Positions 1-5,295 of a stretch of DNA of 6,637 nt are shown piece after piece; position 1 is the first letter of the stretch; the number at the start of each line of letters is the position of its first letter. The notes under the pieces were generated by a model. The model saw nothing but the letters and a program-made list of their open reading frames with translations. It was not told the origin of the DNA and ran no database searches. The stretch comes from Acidobacteriota bacterium (GTDB lineage: Bacteria > Acidobacteriota > Terriglobia > UBA7540). The translations under genes were made by a program, and so were the position numbers. Location of the stretch: assembly GCA_021789565.1 (NCBI GenBank), contig JAJYJL010000475.1:1-6637 (forward strand). Reading direction: 5' to 3'.

Positions 1-95
1 GAGGTAGCGGGGCGAACCTTCGGTGAGCCATTGAGCACACGCGAGACAGTGGCGGTGGAAACGCCGGCTCGCTTCGATACCTGCTGGATATCCAT
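1..95 (-). CDS. LacI-family transcriptional regulator, N-terminal fragment (runs off left edge)
   Basis: Only the first 31 codons are in the window, read leftward from the ATG at 95-93. They encode a LacI-type DNA-binding helix-turn-helix: residues 3-12 (IQQVSKRAGV) form the first helix and turn, residues 13-19 (STATVSR) the recognition helix, and VLNGSPKVRPAT leads towards the hinge. The V-S-x-A-T-V-S-R-V-L-N-G pattern is diagnostic of the family. Family members are cytoplasmic dimeric repressors whose C-terminal domain, not seen here, binds a sugar or related ligand. The ATG was chosen because the frame is closed by a stop at 134-132 with no other ATG between, and family members start just ahead of this helix; no clear Shine-Dalgarno is visible. 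The gene is divergent from the phosphatase/glycosidase pair, and a perfect LacI-type operator at 317-330 lies between them, so it is the obvious candidate regulator of that operon. Ligand unknown. Confidence 0.92.
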   Translation of the reverse strand, partial: MDIQQVSKRAGVSTATVSRVLNGSPKVRPAT

Positions 96-315
96 GAAGA
101 GTCCCGATCTTTCACTCTGCTGCGGGCAAGTTCAGGCCAGTATATCGATTTTGAAGGATGCGGAGAAATCTGCGAGCTGCAGCAAGTTGCAGGAATGGTC
201 AGGGAAGCGAACGCGAGCGGCGCGAGATTGCCCCATGGTGGGCCAAACCGGTGCGAAGGAGAGAACCGGGAGGAGCACTCCAGACAATCTGAAGAAGCAG
301 CCTAGCAGAATTCAT

Positions 316-345
316 TTGTAATCGATTACATTTTTAAGCTAGTAT
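316..345 (+). promoter_or_regulatory. Candidate sigma70-type promoter for the phosphatase-glycosidase operon
   Basis: TTGTAA at 316-321 (4 of 6 matches to TTGACA) is separated by 18 nt from TAGTAT at 340-345 (4 of 6 to TATAAT). This would place the transcription start near 352, about 27 nt before the ATG at 379. The -35 element and part of the spacer are covered by the palindromic operator at 317-330. Both hexamers are imperfect, so support comes mainly from spacing and from the operator position. Confidence 0.45.
317..330. promoter_or_regulatory. LacI-type operator, perfect 14-bp palindrome
   Basis: TGTAATCGATTACA is its own reverse complement and matches every defined position of the generic LacI-family operator TGnAAnCGnTTnCA, including the central CG that the hinge helices contact. 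With one base on each side (316-331) it also fits WTGNAANCGNWWNCAW, the CcpA-type cre consensus. It lies 49 bp upstream of the phosphatase ATG and overlaps a candidate -35 element, a position suited to repression. The divergent LacI gene at the left edge is the natural candidate to bind it; another LacI paralogue could do so instead. Confidence 0.8.
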
Positions 346-378
346 GCCCTTGCCCAGCTTTGGACTGAGAGAGAAGTG

Positions 379-3075
379 ATGAAGAGCCGCCTCACCCGCC
401 GCAAATTCCTGAAATCAGCAAGTTGCACAGCTTTGGGTGCGACTGCGCTTACCCATTCATGGCCCGCTGAAGAAGAAACATCCGCGACTGCCTGCTCGTT
501 CCGCAGCGCCTGGCCGCAAACCCTGCGCCGGCCATGGCCTGGAGCTGAATACTGGAGCAACCCCTTGCAGGATTGGAGGGTCCAGGATGGAAGGATCGAG
601 TGCTTCTCGCCGGGCGGGGACCGGAATGTATTTCTACTTACGCGCGAAGTGGCTCCGCGGCCGGGCAATTTTGCGATGAGTGTTCACCTGGGAAAACTTG
701 GCGATGCGGTCCCCGCGCAAGGCTTCGCAGGCTTTCGAATTGGCATCAAGAATCCGATGAACGACTATCGCGCGACCGCTATTTACGGGCGTGGAATGAA
801 CGCAGGCGTGAATGCGGATGGCAGATTGTTCATTGGCAATTTGGAAGCATCTGCTCCTCGCATCGATCTGAGCAGGCCCCTGCGCATGGAATTGCACGCC
901 GTACCTTCTGCTGAAGGCTACAGCGTAACCCTGCGAGTTGCGGAAGTAGACGGAGAGCACGCATTAGAGATCAGCCGTGAAGTCCCGGCTTACTGGCTTA
1001 CGGGAGGTGTCGCGTTGGTTTGCAGCTCTGCGCCGGTGAAAGCGACGCCAGTGCCATTCCCCGCGATCAGGGATTTCGGCATCTACCCGCCTGATCAAGA
1101 GGCGGGCGGCAAGATGACATTCTGGTTCAAGGACTGGGAGCTGAGCGGCACGAAGGTCGATGTTCACGAAGATCGCGCGTATGGACCGATCCTCTTCACT
1201 CTCTACACAGTCAGCCGCGGTGTTCTGAAGCTCTCAGCACAACTCCCGCCGCTTGGCGAGGGAGTGCACCGCGTATCGCTCCAGATTCAGGATGGCGCAG
1301 ACTGGAAGACCATTGCCACTGAAAACACTGACCCCGACGCATGCAATGCCGTATTTCGCATCCCTGGTTGGGAGCCGAAGGATGATGCCCGCTTCAGAGT
1401 GCTATGTGAACTGTCGAACGGTGAGCGGTTGCCGGTGCAGCATTTCCATTCGGGAACGATCCGCCGTGATCCAGTAGACGCGGAGAAGCTGACCGTGGGG
1501 CTGCTGACTTGCATTTGGGACTATGGATTTCCTCACACCGATTTCACGAAAAACCTGTCGCTCCATAGGCCCGACATTCTTTTGTGGACGGGGGATCAAA
1601 TCTACGAGCCGGTAGGAGGATACGGCGCCATTGAAAGCCGCACACCGGAACTGGAGGTTCCGGCGATGCATGACTTTCAGCGGAAGTGGTTTATCTTCGG
1701 ATGGTCCGTGCGCGACCTGCTGAGGGACATTCCCTCCGTATGCATGACGGATGATCACGACATGTTTCATGGCAATATCTGGGGCTGCGGCGGGCGTCCC
1801 ACCAATCCGGCGCTTGGGACAGGCGCGGCCGCTGTAGGCACCGTGCGCTATGGCGACAAAGAATACGCCATCCAGGACTCCGGTGGATACAAAATGTCGC
1901 CTCGCTGGGTGAATATGGCGCAACGCATGCAGACCTCGCACCTTCCAGACCCATTCGATCCCACGCCGGTCCTGCAAGGTATTGGCGTGTACTACTGCGA
2001 TCTGCGCTGGGGGGGGGTAAGTTTCGCAATTCTTGAAGACCGCAAATGGAAATCGGCGCCGCGACCCTTGCTGCCGGAAGCGCAGATTGTGAATGGATTT
2101 GCACATAACCACAGCTTCGATAGCGTTGCGCACGGTGACGATCCAAATGCCCAACTGCTTGGAGAAAGGCAGCTTGCTTTTCTGGAAGAATGGGCGGCGG
2201 ATTGGAGCGGCGCAACGTGGATGAAAGTCGCTGTGTCTCAGACTGTGTTTGGTGGTATTCATACCGAGCCGAATGGAATCTTCACAGACAGCCATGATCC
2301 TGACGAGAATGTGCCTCCAGTGGGAGAGTATGTCGAGGGCGATCATCTGGTGGCCGACTTTGATTCCAACGCGTGGCCACAGCACGGTCGCGATGAGGCG
2401 ATTCTCAAGTTCCGCAAGGCGTTTGCGCCGCATCTCTCGGGCGATCAGCACTTGGGCAGCATGTCGCATTACGGAGTGAACGAGTTTCGCGACGGCGTAT
2501 ATGGAATTTGCACGCCCGCCATTTCAAGCATCTGGCCGCGCCGCTGGTGGCCACCGCAGCCGGGCATCAATCCGCTCAATGGAAAGCGAAATACCGGGGA
2601 TTATCTCGACAAGTTTGGAAACAAGCTCACAATTCTTGCCACCGCCTCTCCCGCGCAGTATCCGGGCCCGGGACTGGATGGCCTGCGGCTGCGCGCGACG
2701 GGATATTCGATTCTGATATGTGATAAGAAGACTCGGAAGACGACGGTTGCAATATGGCCTCGATGGGTGGATCCATCCCTTCCCGGAGCAAGGCCGTTTG
2801 AAGGTTGGCCGATTGAGACGGAGCAACTGGATAACGGTCTGTGGGGCGCAAAGTGGGAACTCGATCTTGTGGAGACGCCCGAGTTCCGTGACCCGGTCGT
2901 GCAGGTCCTCGACGAAGCGAACGACGTAACGGTCTACACGATTCGCATCGCGAGCACATCGTTCAAGCCCAAGGTTCGCAATCCAGGCACATATACGGTA
3001 GTGGCGTTTGACCCTGATGGAGATTTCAGGAAAGTGTACTCCGGCGTCAAAGCGAAGCGGATTGAATCCGTGTGA
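379..3075 (+). CDS. Tat-exported PhoD-like metallophosphoesterase (alkaline phosphatase D family), large multidomain form
   Basis: 898 residues. Residues 1-30 form a Tat signal (TRRKFLK at 6-12, then a weakly hydrophobic stretch), so the enzyme should be exported folded, as is usual for PhoD. Residues about 35-240 look like a beta-rich lectin or LamG/DUF1080-like jelly roll (inferred from pattern). About 245-365 resembles the Ig-like domain that precedes PhoD catalytic domains. The catalytic domain spans about 370-710: Cys378 in LLTCIWDYG, GDQIYE at 405-410, DDHD at 458-461 followed by HGNIWG (Asn466), EDRKWK from 553, HNHSFD from 576, VSQTVFGG from 619 and SGDQH at 687-691. These are the metal-ligand blocks of PhoD phosphomono/diesterases, with DDHD in place of the commoner DDHE. 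A C-terminal beta-rich tail of about 190 residues follows. ATG 379 is preferred over the adjacent GTG 376, with GAGAGA at 367-372 as a weak ribosome binding site. The glycosidase gene follows after 54 nt, implying co-transcription. Being in a glycan-type locus, it may remove phosphate from a polymer; substrate unknown. Confidence 0.9.
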   Translation: MKSRLTRRKFLKSASCTALGATALTHSWPAEEETSATACSFRSAWPQTLRRPWPGAEYWSNPLQDWRVQDGRIECFSPGGDRNVFLLTREVAPRPGNFAMSVHLGKLGDAVPAQGFAGFRIGIKNPMNDYRATAIYGRGMNAGVNADGRLFIGNLEASAPRIDLSRPLRMELHAVPSAEGYSVTLRVAEVDGEHALEISREVPAYWLTGGVALVCSSAPVKATPVPFPAIRDFGIYPPDQEAGGKMTFWFKDWELSGTKVDVHEDRAYGPILFTLYTVSRGVLKLSAQLPPLGEGVHRVSLQIQDGADWKTIATENTDPDACNAVFRIPGWEPKDDARFRVLCELSNGERLPVQHFHSGTIRRDPVDAEKLTVGLLTCIWDYGFPHTDFTKNLSLHRPDILLWTGDQIYEPVGGYGAIESRTPELEVPAMHDFQRKWFIFGWSVRDLLRDIPSVCMTDDHDMFHGNIWGCGGRPTNPALGTGAAAVGTVRYGDKEYAIQDSGGYKMSPRWVNMAQRMQTSHLPDPFDPTPVLQGIGVYYCDLRWGGVSFAILEDRKWKSAPRPLLPEAQIVNGFAHNHSFDSVAHGDDPNAQLLGERQLAFLEEWAADWSGATWMKVAVSQTVFGGIHTEPNGIFTDSHDPDENVPPVGEYVEGDHLVADFDSNAWPQHGRDEAILKFRKAFAPHLSGDQHLGSMSHYGVNEFRDGVYGICTPAISSIWPRRWWPPQPGINPLNGKRNTGDYLDKFGNKLTILATASPAQYPGPGLDGLRLRATGYSILICDKKTRKTTVAIWPRWVDPSLPGARPFEGWPIETEQLDNGLWGAKWELDLVETPEFRDPVVQVLDEANDVTVYTIRIASTSFKPKVRNPGTYTVVAFDPDGDFRKVYSGVKAKRIESV
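2009..2017 (+). repeat. Nine-G homopolymer inside the phosphatase catalytic domain
   Basis: Nine consecutive G residues span the codons for Trp-Gly-Gly-Val (residues 544-547), inside the conserved WGGVSFAILEDRKWK block. The reading frame is intact here. A gain or loss of one G would shift the frame ahead of the SGDQH metal-ligand motif (687-691) and inactivate the enzyme. The run is directly visible; any biological slippage is inference. Confidence 0.95.
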
Positions 3076-3096
3076 TTGTGCGTTCAAAAGAATGAA

Positions 3097-3126
3097 TGGA
3101 ATACATTTGCAATTCCAACAGGAGGT
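3097..3126 (+). promoter_or_regulatory. Ribosome binding site of the GH128 gene, preceded by a small hairpin
   Basis: AGGAGGT at 3120-3126 is a near-perfect Shine-Dalgarno sequence just ahead of the ATG at 3130; the gap to the start is short (3 nt after the motif), but it decides the start. Directly upstream, TGGAAT (3097-3102) and ATTCCA (3112-3117) can pair around a 9-nt loop and end 2 nt before the Shine-Dalgarno. The hairpin is weak (A/T rich, 6 bp). It could stabilise or modulate the intercistronic junction, but may be chance. Confidence 0.65.
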
Positions 3127-3129
3127 CTC

Positions 3130-3948
3130 ATGTCAGACTCACGCCGTTCCTTCCTCGGTGGCGCCGCTACGTTTCTTGCGTCGGCAGCATGTCTAAAGGG
3201 TCTTGAAGTTTTTACCGTGCAGGGCAACACAAAGAAAGGCCTGGCTGGGGCGGCACCTTCGAATTCCCAGTTGCACACGAGCTGGTATTACAACTGGAGC
3301 ATCAAGTCGTCCAGCAAAGGCATGCCAGTGCTGGACCAGACCATGCGCTTCCTGCCCATGGTCTGGGGCTGGAATCCGGAGAAGACTCCCGCGGTCCTCG
3401 AGAGCATGCGTGCGCAACATCCAGAGATCATCCTTGGCTTCAATGAACCGGATCATCAAGATCAATCCAACATTCCCGTAAAGACTGCTCTGGAAGCGTG
3501 GCCTCTGTTTGATGGTGTCGCCGCGGAACTCGTAAGCCCTGCAGCGGCCAACCCCCTCGGTCCCTGGATGCGGGAATTCATGCATGACGCGGAGAAACGC
3601 AAGCTGCGTGTGGACTCCATCGCCGTTCACAATTATCCAGCGCCTTCGCCGGTGCCATTTGTCGACATGTTGCACCGGGTTCACGATCTCTATCGACGGC
3701 CCATCTGGGTGACTGAGTTTGCCGTTGCAGACTGGCAAGCAAAAAACGGCGGGGCCAATCGGTTCAGCGTATCTCAGGTTGCAGACTTCATGGAGGCGGT
3801 CTGCACCGAAATGAACAGAATCCCTTGGATCAAGGGCTACGCCTGGTTTCCCGTTGCCGGAAAGGCGAGCAACGCCTTGCAAACGTCGGTGCTCTTTAAT
3901 GCGGATGGAAACCTCACCGCGTTAGGCAAACTCTACGCTCGGCTATAA
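3130..3948 (+). CDS. Tat-exported GH128 / Asl1-like glycoside hydrolase (probable beta-1,3-glucanase)
   Basis: 272 residues. The N-terminus carries a Tat signal: SRRSFLGG at 4-11, then an Ala-rich hydrophobic segment ending near residue 22. The rest is one (beta/alpha)8 catalytic domain of the Asl1-like type (Glyco_hydro_cc, family GH128): SWYYNW at 51-56, FLPMVWGW at 74-81, GFNEPD with Glu106, VSPA at 135-138, DSIAVHNY at 162-169, WVTEFA with Glu196, and GYAWF at 236-240. By analogy with clan GH-A and GH128, Glu106 is the likely acid/base and Glu196 the nucleophile. Characterised GH128 members hydrolyse beta-1,3-glucans such as laminarin, curdlan and fungal wall glucan. The protein stops at the end of the barrel, with no binding module. 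The ATG at 3130 was preferred over an upstream TTG at 3076 because AGGAGGT lies just ahead and the Tat signal starts there. It follows the phosphatase by 54 nt, probably in the same transcript. Exact linkage specificity cannot be read from sequence. Confidence 0.9.
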   Translation: MSDSRRSFLGGAATFLASAACLKGLEVFTVQGNTKKGLAGAAPSNSQLHTSWYYNWSIKSSSKGMPVLDQTMRFLPMVWGWNPEKTPAVLESMRAQHPEIILGFNEPDHQDQSNIPVKTALEAWPLFDGVAAELVSPAAANPLGPWMREFMHDAEKRKLRVDSIAVHNYPAPSPVPFVDMLHRVHDLYRRPIWVTEFAVADWQAKNGGANRFSVSQVADFMEAVCTEMNRIPWIKGYAWFPVAGKASNALQTSVLFNADGNLTALGKLYARL

Positions 3949-4083
3949 CGCTAAGGGGGCGGCGGCGCAGTTCAGCGATGCCGGTGGATGGTTCCTTAAC
4001 CCCAAACTCTGCTGCCTTGATCGATTCGTAACGCGTCATCCATCCCACGGCCGGCGGCTCCTGCACATGAGGGCTTCCGCGCC

Positions 4084-4114
4084 AGTGCTTCCAGCACTTG
4101 CTCTCCAAAGCAAG
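4084..4114. repeat. Two overlapping small inverted repeats
   Basis: AGTGCT (4084-4089) pairs with AGCACT (4093-4098) across a 3-nt loop, and CTTGC (4097-4101) pairs with GCAAG (4110-4114) across 8 nt. The two share bases 4097-4098, so both cannot form completely at once. No T-run follows, so this is not a typical intrinsic terminator. It lies 136 nt past the GH128 stop and might act as a 3'-end or processing structure of that transcript, but chance pairing is possible. Confidence 0.3.
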
Positions 4115-4400
4115 GCGAGCCGCCGTGCGCTCCGCCCCACCGCGATGCCCTCAACTGGAGTTTCAGGCTGTCACAGAAAAGAGCAGTGTGGCACCACCGG
4201 ATGGATGGCGAGCAATAGTAGCACAAGGCCTTTGCGAGCGTGTTCGAGTGGTGCGCGGCTCAAAGAAAGCGGCTGAGCAGTTGTCCTTAGGCGCCCAAGG
4301 GCAACGAATAACGTTCCGTAACATCCCACAAGTCTCTTCGTATTCACTGGTGCAAATCATTGATGTGAAACGGTCTGACCTCTGAATACCTCCTAAAACA

Positions 4401-4419
4401 GTCATTGACGGTTAATGAC
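4401..4419. promoter_or_regulatory. 19-bp near-palindrome, possible regulator binding site
   Basis: GTCATTGACGGTTAATGAC is an inverted repeat with 8 of 9 arm positions matching around a central G. It lies two bases before the imperfect LacI-type operator at 4422-4435. The symmetry suggests a dimeric DNA-binding protein; I do not recognise the family. TTGACG (4405-4410) inside it resembles a -35 hexamer, but no good -10 follows at the right distance. Confidence 0.4.
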
Positions 4420-4421
4420 TT

Positions 4422-4435
4422 GTCAATCGATTGCA
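4422..4435. promoter_or_regulatory. Second LacI-type operator, imperfect
   Basis: GTCAATCGATTGCA matches 8 of the 10 defined positions of TGnAAnCGnTTnCA; the right half-site is perfect and the left outer pair is GT instead of TG. Its core CAATCGATTG (4424-4433) is a perfect 10-bp palindrome sharing AATCGATT with the operator at 317-330. TTGTCA at 4420-4425 overlaps it and matches a -35 hexamer at 5 of 6 positions, although the -10 region downstream is poor. No start codon of a recognisable gene follows nearby; the next real gene on the plus strand is the receptor at 5296. Confidence 0.5.
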
Positions 4436-4548
4436 TGCAAGCGAAAGATTGGCCCATTCAATCAAAGCGACGGGCCATTGAGCGCCCAAATTTCTTCGAT
4501 GCGTTCTTTCGTCTTGGGTTGGATCTGGCTCCAATGGCCTGATGCCTT

Positions 4549-4566
4549 CCCGCCTTGTCGGGCGGG
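4549..4566. repeat. GC-rich hairpin
   Basis: CCCGCC (4549-4554) and GGCGGG (4561-4566) form a 6-bp all-G/C stem with a 6-nt loop (TTGTCG). No T-tract follows, so it is not a standard terminator. It could be a pause or RNA structural element in the long gap, or an ordinary GC-rich coincidence. Confidence 0.35.
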
Positions 4567-4918
4567 GCCACAATCGCCGCGGAGTTGGGAACGAAGTGAT
4601 GAGAGTTGGAGTGAGAAATGCGTAGAGGCCAACAACGCAGTTGCTGGAAGAGGCTCATCAGAATCTACGATGTCGTGGCTGCTGCTGTGGCACCAGGGGA
4701 TGCGCAGGATCCACCCTGCCCGAATGGCGTTGGTTCCAGCGGCCTCTTCTTCTTTTCAGCCTATAAACACAATCGACAAATAGTTGCGCCATTCCGAGTA
4801 CTTATCGATACGACATCTGTAACTTGGAATGGCCGCTTGAAGATTGAACTTCACTTGAAGAGCGCTGCCCATGGGCATTCGGCACAAGCGCAATGGCAAA
4901 TGGTCATCTACCTTCTGT

Positions 4919-4978
4919 CGACCGGCAGATCGTTATGCAGATGAAATGATCCATCTCGGAGGAGCGGTCGGGCTTTTT
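4919..4978 (+). terminator. Weak terminator-like or leader structure
   Basis: CGACCG (4919-4924) can pair with CGGTCG (4965-4970), enclosing a smaller stem AGATG/CATCT (4939-4943 with 4952-4956). Three bases after the outer stem comes a run of five T (4974-4978). A stem followed by a T-run resembles an intrinsic terminator on the plus strand, but the loop is long and the outer stem only 6 bp, so efficiency would be doubtful. Confidence 0.2.
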
Positions 4979-5007
4979 CGTTCAGCGCTCTCGGAGGGAA
5001 CAGGTTG

Positions 5008-5127
5008 ATGAAGGCTTGTTACAAATTTCGGCACGGCCATGGGAGAGAAATGCAAAGCATTACATGCCGTGTAAAGGATGGCTCGCTTCTGGCAAGCGAT
5101 GCCACTGATCACGCGGATGGGAAATGA
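5008..5127 (+). CDS. Possible small ORF, 39 aa, function unknown
   Basis: ATG 5008 to TGA 5125-5127 encodes 39 residues, beginning MKACYKFRHGHGREMQ and ending DHADGK. A good Shine-Dalgarno, GGAGGG at 4993-4998, sits 9 nt before the ATG, which is the main reason to list it. There is no signal peptide, membrane segment or recognised motif; the N-terminal half is basic and the tail acidic. It lies upstream of the receptor gene in the same orientation, where a leader peptide or small regulatory protein could sit. Chance is a strong alternative at this length. Confidence 0.2.
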   Translation: MKACYKFRHGHGREMQSITCRVKDGSLLASDATDHADGK

Positions 5128-5173
5128 GAGCGGCGCGGAGGCGCTGTCGGTAAGAGCGGCACCGCAGACGAGG

Positions 5174-5186
5174 GATGCACTGCATC
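5174..5186. repeat. 13-bp palindrome upstream of the receptor gene
   Basis: GATGCA and TGCATC flank a single central C, giving perfect 6-bp arms about 110 bp upstream of the receptor start. The short centre argues against an RNA hairpin and for a possible protein binding site. It has no central CG, so it is not of the same type as the LacI operators in this window. Confidence 0.3.
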
Positions 5187-5280
5187 ACCCTCTCCAGTTG
5201 TAGATGCAGAGTTAACGAAACGAAGTTTACATACGGAGTCGAACAGGAACTGAGTGGAGGCGAAAGTGAAAGTGTCTATC

Positions 5281-5285
5281 GGAGG
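5281..5285 (+). promoter_or_regulatory. Ribosome binding site deciding the receptor start
   Basis: GGAGG lies 10 nt before ATG 5296. The other in-frame ATG (5317) has no such motif, and GTG codons at 5254, 5266 and 5272 lie upstream of it, so this site favours 5296. The frame is open back to a stop at 5251-5253. Confidence 0.65.
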
Positions 5286-5295
5286 TCTGCCTGAA

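Larger units (their letters stand above)
3949..5295. other. Long stretch without a recognisable gene
   Basis: About 1.35 kb between the GH128 stop and the receptor start. Short open frames exist on both strands (for example 4098-4385, 4415-4783 and 4618-4944 on plus, 3996-4226 on minus), but their translations are rich in Arg, Ser, Cys and Trp, lack recognisable motifs, and mostly lack a good ribosome binding site. No tRNA, rRNA, CRISPR or insertion-sequence ends were seen. What it does hold is listed separately: an operator-like site and near-palindrome at 4401-4435, several small inverted repeats, a terminator-like structure near 4919-4978 and a 39-codon ORF at 5008. It could be a decayed gene, a long regulatory leader for the receptor, or a region with an unrecognised RNA. 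Confidence 0.6.

Noticed and set aside
140..153. ATCGAT core as a possible autoregulatory operator upstream of the LacI gene
   Set aside because: Only 5 of 10 defined positions of TGnAAnCGnTTnCA match, about what chance would give around an ATCGAT core.
31..321. 96-codon plus-strand open frame at the left edge
   Set aside because: It overlaps the LacI helix-turn-helix on the other strand and the divergent regulatory region, has no recognisable motif, and ends inside the operator.
376..378. GTG as the phosphatase start
   Set aside because: It is directly followed by an ATG (379) that is a stronger initiator with slightly better spacing; the difference is one residue.
1402..2469. 355-codon open frame on the minus strand
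   Set aside because: It lies entirely inside the phosphatase gene, is antisense to its conserved catalytic motifs, and its translation shows no domain pattern; a shadow of GC-rich coding sequence.
3076..3129. Upstream TTG start extending the GH128 protein by 18 residues
   Set aside because: The added residues precede the Tat signal and contain no motif, while ATG 3130 has AGGAGGT directly ahead of it.
4098..4385. 95-codon plus-strand frame beginning with TTG
   Set aside because: Poor start context, no recognisable motif, and a competing open frame on the minus strand over the same bases; a gene remnant cannot be excluded.
4800..4813. TATCGATA palindrome as a third LacI-type operator
   Set aside because: Only the inner eight bases are symmetric and 5 of 10 consensus positions match.
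4415..4944. Open frames at 4415-4783 and 4618-4944 (plus strand)
   Set aside because: They overlap each other in different frames, have low-complexity, Trp/Arg/Ser/Cys-rich translations and no family resemblance; the first begins inside the operator-like cluster.
3949..5295. Insertion sequence or CRISPR array in the long gap
   Set aside because: No repeated units with regular spacing, no terminal inverted repeats with target duplication, and no transposase motif were found by eye.
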